DNA of 40,282 nucleotides from Chamaesiphon sp. 336R_metabinner_41 (lineage in GTDB: Bacteria > Cyanobacteriota > Cyanobacteriia > Cyanobacteriales > Chamaesiphonaceae): contig JANYDE010000059.1 of NCBI GenBank assembly GCA_025359915.1, positions 1-40,282 of the forward strand, written 5' to 3'. A program made the position numbers and the translations under genes. The notes below the pieces were generated by a model. It ran no database searches and was not told the DNA's origin. It worked only from the letters and a program-made list of their open reading frames with translations. Shown here piece after piece: positions 32,141 to 40,282 of this stretch (position 1 is the first letter of the stretch; the number at the start of each line of letters is the position of its first letter).

Positions 32141-33139
32141 TTAAACCTTAGCCACGACTTTAGCTTGAGCAGTTAAACGCTCATAGGTATCTCGCATTTT
32201 TAGACCAACCATAACTTGGAATAAACCAGTACCATTGTTAGAACCTGGGTATTCTTTGTGTTGGAGCAAGAGACTAGTCATTTCGCCTTTATGCTTAGTA
32301 GAAATATTGCTGAGGTGGCTCTCAATATAGCTTACTTCTTCTAGTTGTTCCAATTGACCATCGAGTTCGAGGACAGATACAGGGTGTCCGTAGTAAGTAT
32401 CTGGTCCATAGAACATCTTGATACCTGGGAAGCTACAAGTAAGTTTGCGTCCGCAAGGTCTCCAATCGATGGTAGAACCTTCATCAAAGAGATAGACAGG
32501 CTCGAAGTCAGGGATACCTTCGCGTTGCATCAAGCGCACGCGCAGGAGCTTGCTTTCTTTGTCGTCAAGCAATTTGGTTGGTAGAACTTGGATTACGATG
32601 TCAGCATGACCGCGTTGAGGCTCGATGTAGGCTTCAAAGTCAGGACGACGAGAATTGATCGCCGCAAGGACATCATCGTAGCTGTGACCGCGTTCTGCCA
32701 TGTCACGTTGGATTTTCCAAGCGATTTTCACATCATCAGTGATGTCTAGATATACGCTAAAGTCAATCAATCCGCGTACTCTCTCATCGTAGAGTGGATG
32801 CAAGCCTTCGATCACCACCACATGGTTGGGGGAGATTTTCTCAGGCGGATCGATCATTCCAGTCTCATGATTGTAGATTGGTTTGTTGATTGTTTCGCCA
32901 GATTTGAGAGCTTTAATTTGCTCATACATCAGATCGAAGTTATTCGCACGCGGATCTAGTGCGGTGACTTTTTGGTCTTTACGTTGGTATCGATCGAGAC
33001 TATGGTAGTCATCTAAGCAGATTACCGTGACAAAATCCTCCCCAAACAAGTCGATAATCCGTTGCAAAAACGTTGACTTACCGCAACCGGAATCTCCAGC
33101 AACGCCAATTACTACCACACGATCTACCTTACTCGCCAT
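32141..33139 (-). CDS. prk: Phosphoribulokinase
   Basis: A 332-residue enzyme that phosphorylates ribulose-5-phosphate with ATP to give ribulose-1,5-bisphosphate, the CO2 acceptor of the Calvin-Benson cycle. Walker A is GDSGCGKST, with regulatory Cys19, and Cys41 is in VICLDDYHSLDR; these form the thioredoxin-controlled disulfide. A second C-terminal Cys pair is in CGRKLTC. Catalytic and substrate motifs: HPLYDERVRGLIDFSVYLDI and RRPDFEAYIEPQR. Length is the usual cyanobacterial one. It diverges from petH across a 583-bp region, with trxA just beyond petH, forming a redox-linked cluster. It starts at ATG 33139. Confidence 0.97.
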   Translation of the reverse strand: MASKVDRVVVIGVAGDSGCGKSTFLQRIIDLFGEDFVTVICLDDYHSLDRYQRKDQKVTALDPRANNFDLMYEQIKALKSGETINKPIYNHETGMIDPPEKISPNHVVVIEGLHPLYDERVRGLIDFSVYLDITDDVKIAWKIQRDMAERGHSYDDVLAAINSRRPDFEAYIEPQRGHADIVIQVLPTKLLDDKESKLLRVRLMQREGIPDFEPVYLFDEGSTIDWRPCGRKLTCSFPGIKMFYGPDTYYGHPVSVLELDGQLEQLEEVSYIESHLSNISTKHKGEMTSLLLQHKEYPGSNNGTGLFQVMVGLKMRDTYERLTAQAKVVAKV

Positions 33140-34934
<1,795 letters not shown>

Positions 34935-34937
34935 AGA

Positions 34938-34958
34938 ATAGGGGATAGGGGATAGGGG
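34938..34958. repeat. Tandem heptamer (ATAGGGG)x3 after petH
   Basis: Three perfect copies of ATAGGGG just after the petH stop codon. Confidence 0.85.
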
Positions 34959-35054
34959 TAATTACGAATTATTTTCCTAATCCCTAGACCTTAACTCCTG
35001 GTGGTAAAATTGCATATAAACTGAGCAAACCTACTATTAAAAAGGATTTGAGCC

Positions 35055-35378
35055 ATGTCGTCAGCAGTAGAAGTTACAGACGGTTCTTTTAAAGAAGATG
35101 TCCTGGATAGTGAAATTCCAGTGTTAGTGGATTTTTGGGCACCTTGGTGTGGTCCTTGTAGAATGGTTGGGCCTGTAGTTGACGAAATCGCCGCTCAGTA
35201 TGAAGGCAAAATCAAAGTATACAAACTCAACACTGATAACAATCCTAACGTTGCCAGTCAATACGGCATTCGCAGTATTCCCACGTTGATGATTTTCAAA
35301 GGTGGTCAAAAAGTTGATACTGTCGTCGGCGCAGTTCCCAAAGCCACTCTTTCCAATACTGTCGAAAAATATCTGTAA
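35055..35378 (+). CDS. trxA: Thioredoxin (m-type TrxA)
   Basis: A 107-residue cytosolic disulfide reductase. The active site [10 protein letters not shown] and the cis-Pro motif [11 protein letters not shown] are intact. Length and sequence match bacterial/m-type TrxA, which in cyanobacteria reduces regulatory disulfides of enzymes such as phosphoribulokinase. It lies downstream of petH on the same strand with a 120-bp gap carrying a heptamer array, and is followed by its own terminator. Preceded by AAAGGA at a normal distance from ATG 35055. Confidence 0.96.
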   Translation: MSSAVEVTDGSFKEDVLDSEIPVLVDFWAPWCGPCRMVGPVVDEIAAQYEGKIKVYKLNTDNNPNVASQYGIRSIPTLMIFKGGQKVDTVVGAVPKATLSNTVEKYL

Positions 35379-35421
35379 ATTTCCTCAAGCAGTAGGAAAG
35401 ATACCTCGGTTACAAGTGTTT

Positions 35422-35457
35422 ACGTCTCCGCCTAGAATAGGCTAGGGGACGTTTTTT
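35422..35457 (+). terminator. Rho-independent terminator of trxA
   Basis: Stem ACGTC-TCC-GCCTA with TAGGC-...-GGGGACGT followed by TTTTTT, about 45 bases after the stop codon. Confidence 0.8.
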
Positions 35458-35513
35458 ATCAGGATTTAGAGGATTTAAGGATGGACAGGATTTAGTTGTT
35501 GGTGCTATCTCAA

Positions 35514-35583
35514 CTCCCATCTCCCATCTCCCATCTCCCATCTCCCATCTCCCATCTCCCATCTCCCATCTCCCATCTCCCAT
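35514..35583. repeat. Tandem heptamer (CTCCCAT)x10 abutting a start codon
   Basis: Ten perfect copies (70 bp) followed by CCCTC and the ATG at 35589. The downstream gene's frame is open through the array, reading as a repeated SHLPSPI heptapeptide, but translation of it is unlikely. Confidence 0.95.
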
Positions 35584-35588
35584 CCCTC

Positions 35589-36638
35589 ATGGACGATCTA
35601 GATACCCTCAAGAATGACCTAATTGCCACGATCGACAGAATACCCACGCATCCTGACGGTAAATGGATTCAACGGGCATTAGAATCGATTTTACGGCTAG
35701 CTGAGACGGAGATCGATCGGTTGGACTGGAAGATTCTTAGTGCGTCTGTCAGCGATATGGAACGAGCATTCCAGATCTTTTATCCTTATCGACATATTCG
35801 CAAGGTGGCTGTATTCGGCTCGGCGCGGACTCCCGATCTCGCACCAGAGTATCAACTCGCCTATGATTTTGCGCGTCTAATTACCGAGCAGGGATTTATG
35901 ACGATTACGGGTGCAGGGGGCGGAATTATGGCGGCGGCGAATGCTGGAGCTGGAGCAGAAAATTCTTTTGGTTTAAATATTCAGCTTCCATTCGAGCAGG
36001 GTGCTAATCAATATATCGCTGGCGACCCCAAATCGATCGCGTTTAAATATTTCTTTACCCGTAAATTGTTCTTCTTGCGCGAGAGCGATGCGGTAGCCTT
36101 ATTCCCTGGTGGATTTGGCACTCAGGATGAGGCTCTAGAGACGCTGACGCTGTGTCAAACTGGTCGATATGGCCCCGTACCGATGGTGCTGATCGATCGA
36201 CCTGGCGGCACATATTGGTGCGATTGGGATGCTTATTTACGCAAGAATCTAGCTGAGACAGGCTGGATTAGTGCCGAGGATCTGAAGCTGTATACGATTA
36301 CTGATGATATCGAGGTGGCGGCTGAGATTATTCGGACTTTTTATCAGGTATATCACTCCAGCCGTTATGTCGGTGATGAATTTGTGATGCGGTTGAAAGT
36401 AGCAATTTGCGATCGAGATTTGGATTTTCTCAATCAAGAGTTTGGCGATTTAGTTGCTAGTGGTAAGATCGTTCAAACTACTGCTCTAGCTGAAGAATTA
36501 GACGATCCGACAGCCGATTTACCACGATTGGTATTCAAGTTCGACAGACGCGATTTTGGGCGACTTTATCAAATGATTGGCAAGATCAATCAGATGAGTG
36601 GAGATACTTGTCTCAATACCCATCCTGAAGAAAAGTAA
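35589..36638 (+). CDS. LOG family (lysine decarboxylase-like) protein
   Basis: A 349-residue protein. An N-terminal helical extension (about 1-80) precedes a Rossmann-like LOG domain: [35 protein letters not shown] and the hallmark [20 protein letters not shown], which binds nucleoside monophosphates. LOG proteins release cytokinin-type bases from nucleoside 5'-monophosphates; this larger cyanobacterial branch may be a nucleotide glycosidase with another substrate. A C-terminal part of about 100 residues is specific to the branch. ATG 35589 ([10 protein letters not shown]) is chosen over upstream in-frame starts, which lie in the heptamer array. It stands between trxA and the agmatine deiminase-like gene on one strand. 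Confidence 0.88.
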   Translation: MDDLDTLKNDLIATIDRIPTHPDGKWIQRALESILRLAETEIDRLDWKILSASVSDMERAFQIFYPYRHIRKVAVFGSARTPDLAPEYQLAYDFARLITEQGFMTITGAGGGIMAAANAGAGAENSFGLNIQLPFEQGANQYIAGDPKSIAFKYFFTRKLFFLRESDAVALFPGGFGTQDEALETLTLCQTGRYGPVPMVLIDRPGGTYWCDWDAYLRKNLAETGWISAEDLKLYTITDDIEVAAEIIRTFYQVYHSSRYVGDEFVMRLKVAICDRDLDFLNQEFGDLVASGKIVQTTALAEELDDPTADLPRLVFKFDRRDFGRLYQMIGKINQMSGDTCLNTHPEEK

Positions 36639-36730
36639 TATATTGATTTCGCTGACTCGATCGAATAGAGATAATATCTGAAGTAAAATTATTTTTGATC
36701 GTAAAAAATAGTTTTAATTAGAGGTAAATT

Positions 36731-37858
36731 GTGAACAGAAAATCATTTATTCAACTTACAGCGATGTGTGGCGGATCTATCTTAGCCAGCAATTTTGTGG
36801 CTAGGGATAATAATTCTCAAGCGACCGATAATTTCCAAGCTACAGCAAAATCTAACTGGGTGATGCCGGATGAATCAGCTCCACATAAATGTACCTGGAT
36901 GTCCTTTGGTGCCAGTCGTGAAATTTGGGGACAAAAGTTACTTGCTGGGGTGCAAGATAATTTAGCAACGATTGCTAAAACTATCGCTAGATATGAACCA
37001 GTAAATATGCTATTTCGTCAATCAGACTATGAAATTGCTGCGCGTAAGTGTGGCAAATCAGTTAATTTAATTGTCTCTCCGCTAGATGATTTATGGATGC
37101 GCGATATCGGCCCTGTTTTTGTCAAAAATAGTCTAGGGAAAGTCGGCGGTGTAGACTTTAATTTTAATGGTTGGGGTAAAAAGCAAAAATATAGCTATGA
37201 TGCTAAGGTAGCAAATTTTGTGGTCAAAAAAGCTGGTGTTCAGCAGATCGCAACTAAGTTAGTATTAGAAGGTGGTGGAATTGAAGTAGATGGAAGTGGC
37301 ACAGCAATTATTACTGAAAGCTGTGTATTGAATCAAAATCGTAATCCAGGTGTTAGTAAATCTGAGTGCGAAATCCAGCTCAAAGCACTATTAGGTTTAC
37401 GCAAAATTATTTGGCTTCCGGGTATTAAAGGTAAAGATATTACCGATGGACATACTGATTTCTATGCTCGCTTTGCTACTCCAGGTATCGTTGTTGCTGG
37501 CTACGATACCGATCCATCATCGTTTGACTATGCTGTCACCAAAAAACATTTGGCAATACTTAAAGCTGCTACTGACGCTAATGGGCGCAAATTAGAAGTG
37601 ATTACAATGGAAGGTCCCAGCAGCGTTAGACCTAAGTTTGAAAGCAAGGATTTTGCAGCCGGATATATCAATTTCTATGTGGTTAATAATGCGGTGATTG
37701 CACCAGAATTTGGTGACAAGAATATGGATGCTAATGCAAAATCTATTCTCAAAGAACTATTTCCCGATCGAGAGATTGTCCAACTGAATATCGATGCAAT
37801 TGCCGCTGGTGGTGGGGGAATTCATTGCACCACTCAACAGCAGCCACAGTTCACCTAA
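36731..37858 (+). CDS. Exported agmatine deiminase / peptidylarginine deiminase-like protein
   Basis: A 375-residue PPAD-family (PF04371-type) guanidino-group-modifying enzyme. The N-terminus (NRKSFIQLTAMCGGSILASNF) looks like an export signal with a weak twin-arginine-like RK. The catalytic set is visible: DDLWMRDIGPVF (Asp), LEGGGIEVDG (Glu), DGHTDFYARF (His, Asp) and the nucleophile Cys in GGGGIHCTTQQQP. Agmatine deiminases hydrolyse agmatine to N-carbamoylputrescine; cytosolic forms lack a signal, so an exported version may act on agmatine or peptidyl-arginine outside the membrane. It starts at GTG 36731 after GAGGTAAATT, a reasonable ribosome-binding site. A 20-bp terminator follows immediately. 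Confidence 0.88.
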   Translation: MNRKSFIQLTAMCGGSILASNFVARDNNSQATDNFQATAKSNWVMPDESAPHKCTWMSFGASREIWGQKLLAGVQDNLATIAKTIARYEPVNMLFRQSDYEIAARKCGKSVNLIVSPLDDLWMRDIGPVFVKNSLGKVGGVDFNFNGWGKKQKYSYDAKVANFVVKKAGVQQIATKLVLEGGGIEVDGSGTAIITESCVLNQNRNPGVSKSECEIQLKALLGLRKIIWLPGIKGKDITDGHTDFYARFATPGIVVAGYDTDPSSFDYAVTKKHLAILKAATDANGRKLEVITMEGPSSVRPKFESKDFAAGYINFYVVNNAVIAPEFGDKNMDANAKSILKELFPDREIVQLNIDAIAAGGGGIHCTTQQQPQFT

Positions 37859-37900
37859 AAAAGTATCTCCTGCAATGTTTATTGCAGGAGATACTTTTTT
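37857..37900. terminator. Perfect 20-bp bidirectional terminator
   Basis: Arms AAAAAAGTATCTCCTGCAAT and ATTGCAGGAGATACTTTTTT with loop GTTT. The stem begins on the last base of the agmatine deiminase-like gene's stop codon and ends in T-tracts on both strands. On the minus strand it lies just downstream of tRNA-Arg, so it can serve both genes. Confidence 0.93.
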
Positions 37901-37912
37901 TAGTTAATTTAG

Positions 37913-37985
37913 TGAGCAAGGAGGGATTCGAACCCCCGACCTTCTGATCCGTAGTCAGAAGCTCTATCCACTGAGCTACTTGCCC
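37913..37985 (-). tRNA. trnR: tRNA-Arg (anticodon ACG)
   Basis: The 73 nt on the minus strand fold fully: acceptor GGGCAAG/CTTGCTC (one G-U), D-stem GCTC/GAGC, anticodon stem TCTGA/TCAGA with loop CTACGGA (anticodon ACG, read as ICG), T-arm GGGGG-TTCGAAT-CCCTC, discriminator A. No encoded CCA. Confidence 0.96.
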
Positions 37986-38020
37986 TCGTCCGTATTCAAA
38001 TATAACATATCTTTCTCAAA

Positions 38021-38533
38021 ATGCAAAACTTTTCTGATATTGTCGAATCTAACGCCTCACTCACTCATTTGAACGATCGCGGCGAAGCGATGATGGTAGA
38101 TGTATCCGACAAGGCGGTAACAAAGCGTACCGCCGTCGCTGGGTGTCAAGTTCGCATGTCTGTAGCAACTCTAGAAGCGATTCTTGCAGGCAATGCACCG
38201 AAAGGCGATGCTTTGGGTACCGCGCGGATTGCTGGCATCATGGCGGCAAAGCAAACAGCGAATCTGATTCCGCTCTGTCATCCGCTCCCCTTGAGCAAGG
38301 TGGCGGTAGAATTAACGCCAGATTTTGAGTTACCAGGTTTCCAGATTCGATCGACTATCACTATTAAAGCGGAGACTGGGGTAGAAATGGAAGCTCTGAC
38401 TGCGGTATCGATCGCGGCTTTGACGCTGTACGATATGGCAAAGGCTCTAGAGAAGTCGATGCAAATTGAGAATATTCGGTTGATTAGTAAGACTGGTGGA
38501 AAATCGGATTTTAAGTTGGTGGATGGTAAATAG
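38021..38533 (+). CDS. moaC: Cyclic pyranopterin monophosphate synthase MoaC
   Basis: A 170-residue enzyme of molybdenum-cofactor synthesis that, together with MoaA, turns GTP-derived intermediate into cyclic pyranopterin monophosphate in the cytosol. Family motifs: [79 protein letters not shown] and the C-terminal KTGGKSDF. Complete at normal length. It is a single moa gene with no pathway neighbours in the window. It starts at ATG 38021, 35 bp from the divergent tRNA-Arg gene. Confidence 0.96.
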   Translation: MQNFSDIVESNASLTHLNDRGEAMMVDVSDKAVTKRTAVAGCQVRMSVATLEAILAGNAPKGDALGTARIAGIMAAKQTANLIPLCHPLPLSKVAVELTPDFELPGFQIRSTITIKAETGVEMEALTAVSIAALTLYDMAKALEKSMQIENIRLISKTGGKSDFKLVDGK

Positions 38534-38579
38534 TTGATGGGGAATTTGTTAGCATCGGTGATTTTTTCGGCGTTGCTAG

Positions 38580-38635
38580 CTCTAGAAACTTGGGTAGGGG
38601 TAATTCATGAATTACCCCTACCCAAATTTCTAGAG
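38580..38635. repeat. Near-perfect 56-nt palindrome
   Basis: 27 of 28 bases of each arm pair (one C-A mismatch at 38589/38626); the centre is TTCATGAA and the arms include TTGGGTAGGGGTAATTC. It lies between moaC and the ferredoxin gene. The GTAGGGGTAATTCATGAATTACCCC core resembles a palindromic repeat dispersed in cyanobacteria. It may form a stable hairpin in the moaC transcript 3' end. Confidence 0.92.
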
Positions 38636-38721
38636 AGTTTCGTCTCTTGATTTTTATAGCTTTGAGAAACGATCGACTAACTCAGGTTAAAATAGAATTG
38701 ACCGCGAATCCCCTGCTCATT

Positions 38722-39126
38722 GTGAAAAAACGGGTTACTCTTACTTTCCCCAAACGTGCCATTCAGATGCCAGTAGCGTATCGATTGGCAAAAGATTTTA
38801 ACGTCGCTGCAAATATTATTCGCGCACAGGTAGCACCCAACCAGATTGGGAAGTTAGTGGTAGAGCTATCTGGAGATATTGACGAACTCGATGCGTCAAT
38901 CGATTGGATGCGCTCTCAAGGCATCCAAGTCTCGACGGCGAATAAAGAAATCTTCGTTGATGAGGATGTCTGTGTGGATTGTGGATTATGTACTGGTGTC
39001 TGTCCGACGGAAGCACTGAATCTCGATCCTGAAACGTTTAGACTTAATTTTACTCGATCGCGCTGTATTGTCTGTGAGCAGTGTATTCCCACCTGTCCAG
39101 TTGGGGCAATTTCCACCAATTTATAG
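38722..39126 (+). CDS. NIL domain-4Fe4S ferredoxin protein
   Basis: A 134-residue protein. Residues 1-about 72 are a NIL domain (RVTLTFPKRAIQMPVAYRLAKDFNVAANIIRAQVAPNQIGKLVVELSGD), a ligand-binding fold seen in methionine-import ABC proteins. A 2x[4Fe-4S] ferredoxin domain follows, with CVDCGLCTGVCPTEA and CIVCEQCIPTCPVGAI. The family is conserved in cyanobacteria; its electron-transfer partner and sensed ligand are not known to me. I take GTG 38722 (VKKRVTLTFPKRAIQMPV) as start, because it fits family N-termini; the frame is open 75 bases further upstream to a TTG-type start in a less likely leader. Confidence 0.9.
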   Translation: MKKRVTLTFPKRAIQMPVAYRLAKDFNVAANIIRAQVAPNQIGKLVVELSGDIDELDASIDWMRSQGIQVSTANKEIFVDEDVCVDCGLCTGVCPTEALNLDPETFRLNFTRSRCIVCEQCIPTCPVGAISTNL

Positions 39127-39435
39127 GTGAAGCAAATTCCAATTTCGATTCAGCAAATTTTCTGTGTACTAATATTAATCGCAATACGCAGTCGATCGTT
39201 ATTATTAATACACGTTAATTAGTTAGTATTACAGAATATTTCAATTATCAAGAGTCTAAAGCTATCCAGCCTTAGGCTCTTTTTGTAATGATTGATACTC
39301 TTAGGTATTTTTTGTATTTTTGTTTGTGAAATGCGATCGTTTTATAAGTTGATATGGGTATTCTATGAACAGAAGACTCACTGACAGCTAAAAAGTAGAA
39401 AAAACAAGCCTAAAGTAAACTATTCTTGGAAGACC
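39127..39435. other. Intergenic region, 309 bases
   Basis: AT-rich spacer. It contains the terminator at 39250-39284 and otherwise no recognisable gene, repeat-family member or RNA. Composition stays AT-rich into the following pentapeptide gene. Confidence 0.5.
39250..39284 (+). terminator. Terminator downstream of the ferredoxin gene
   Basis: Stem AGAG-CTAA-GCT with AGC-TTAG-CTCT, with small bulges, followed by TTTTT. It lies about 125 bases after the ferredoxin stop codon and could instead end an unseen small RNA. Confidence 0.65.
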
Positions 39436-40176
39436 ATGACACAAAAAATATTAATCGGTTGTCTTGCTGCTATCATTGCACTTATCGGTACTATTATAAA
39501 AGCTAGTAGTGATGCCAACATCGCAGCGATAAAAGCGGCTACTGATGATGCCATAGCAAAAGAAAAGATAGCTATGCAACATAAGATTTTATTGGAAAGT
39601 AAATTTAAAGATTCCAAGAGACAAATTCAAAAGAAAGATTCTACAGCTAGAATCAATGGAATCATCACAATGGGAGAGCTACTTGCTGAATCAGCAGGTA
39701 AACAGTGGAGTATTGTTGAGATATTATCAGAATTTATTCATGTAAAATCTGTGGCTCGAAAGAATCTAAATATTAAATTAGAAAATAGGAAAGAGGCAAA
39801 AGAAGAAATCATAGCGGCTATAAATATTCTAAAAAGAAGAGATCCAAACAAAGATAATGAGAATCAGAAGGATGTAAGCAATCGTATTGTTAAGTTAGCA
39901 AAATCTAATTTGTACGAGACTGATTTTGGAGATGCACATTTTCCAAATGCTGATTTTAGTGATAGTGATCTGACGAATATAAGCTTTGAAAAAGCAGATT
40001 TAACTGGATCATTTTTTAGAAGATCTTATTTAACAGGCGCAGGTTTTGATCAGGCTGATTTGACAGGGGCAGATTTAGGAGGGGCAGATTTGAGAGGTGC
40101 AGATCTTAGTAGAAGTAAAAGTTTACTCAATGCAAACTTAAAACCCACATTCCGCACTTCAATTTTACGACACTAA
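39436..40176 (+). CDS. Pentapeptide-repeat membrane protein (second of two)
   Basis: A 246-residue protein. An N-terminal hydrophobic helix (ILIGCLAAIIALIGTIIKA, about 5-23) leads into a charged, Lys-rich helical region (30-70) and then the module MGELLAESAGKQWSIVEILSEFIHVKS. That module matches the ALERIANDSPRDGWTIMEVLSSFVRGK part of the pentapeptide protein at 24332-25468. The C-terminal part (about 150-240) has about 15 pentapeptides (AHFPN-ADFSD-SDLTN, ADLGG-ADLRG-ADLSR), a short beta-helix. Composition is more AT-rich than the surrounding genes, which may reflect transfer or relaxed selection. It starts at ATG 39436. Function unknown. Confidence 0.85.
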   Translation: MTQKILIGCLAAIIALIGTIIKASSDANIAAIKAATDDAIAKEKIAMQHKILLESKFKDSKRQIQKKDSTARINGIITMGELLAESAGKQWSIVEILSEFIHVKSVARKNLNIKLENRKEAKEEIIAAINILKRRDPNKDNENQKDVSNRIVKLAKSNLYETDFGDAHFPNADFSDSDLTNISFEKADLTGSFFRRSYLTGAGFDQADLTGADLGGADLRGADLSRSKSLLNANLKPTFRTSILRH

Positions 40177-40282
40177 ATCAATAGCTAAAATTGACCGAGA
40201 ATTATATTTGTGATATTTACAATCATAAAAGTTTCATGAAACTCGCAAGACAATTTGATAGTCTTTATTTATTGTGAAAAAC

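Noticed and set aside
35496-35588. An extended start for the LOG protein
   Set aside because: It would translate the ten-copy CTCCCAT array; kept only as a finding, not as the annotated start.
38647-38721. A longer start for the NIL-ferredoxin protein
   Set aside because: The family begins with KKRVTLTFPKRA, which fits GTG 38722; the upstream part has no conservation that I recognise.
40177-40282. AT-rich window end checked for promoters or an RNA gene
   Set aside because: No hairpin, ORF or convincing promoter was seen.

Overview
The window is chromosomal DNA from a phycobilisome-bearing cyanobacterium. The main evidence is ndhD1 of photosynthetic NDH-1, phosphoribulokinase, a ferredoxin-NADP reductase with a CpcD-like N-terminal linker domain, a short cyanobacterial-type Hfq, a PsbQ-like/cyclophilin lumenal PPIase, NuiA, DUF3067 and DUF6930 proteins. 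CGATCG and HIP1-type GCGATCGC motifs are also very frequent. I cannot name the genus. No CRISPR array, rRNA operon or intact insertion sequence is visible.

Left part (1-11.8 kb). A decayed tyrosine integrase lies just 3' of tRNA-Pro(CGG), as expected for an old integration scar. Then come ndhD1, tRNA-Leu(CAA) and a leftward group (A-type Fe-S carrier, TPR protein, M48 protease) whose last stop codon lies inside the tRNA-Leu gene. A DUF6930 protein and a zinc ribbon-pseudokinase-PP2C phosphatase point right. A second M48 protease is divergent from a second TPR gene, with only 7 bp between start codons. Behind it is a compact predicted small-RNA gene with a consensus promoter and a terminator.

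Middle (11-25.5 kb). A leftward run encodes a HAD hydrolase, a GAF/histidine-kinase-like protein without its phospho-acceptor His, RadC and a SUI1 factor. An orphan Zn/Mn-type ABC ATPase under a Fur/Zur-like box converges on nuiA. Next are an exported protein, hfq, a CPA2 antiporter, an M23 peptidase and a ComFB-domain protein. They are followed by an unusual fusion of an IS1-type zinc ribbon to a methyltransferase that has lost its catalytic residues. A solo OppC-type permease separates this fusion from its intact O-methyltransferase paralog. A pentapeptide-repeat protein follows.

Right part (25.5-40.3 kb). Genes here are the cyclophilin PPIase, a second zinc ribbon-PP2C protein with a C-terminal membrane anchor, an LD-carboxypeptidase, DUF3067, a CobW GTPase, an orphan 55-residue HicB-like protein and a Uma2 protein. 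These are followed by a photosynthetic redox group (prk, petH, trxA), a LOG-family protein, an exported agmatine deiminase-like enzyme, tRNA-Arg(ACG), moaC, a NIL/4Fe-4S ferredoxin and a second pentapeptide protein.

Two patterns cut across the window. Period-7 tandem repeats of several different sequences sit directly against start or stop codons at many loci. Near-perfect palindromes, several sharing a CCGACTTCTT core, lie in the gaps between genes. The most unusual items are the zinc ribbon-dead methyltransferase fusion, the small RNA carrying a 10-nt complement to the conserved Yfr1 core, the heptamer-start codon coupling, and the repeated M48-TPR and zinc ribbon-PP2C gene types.
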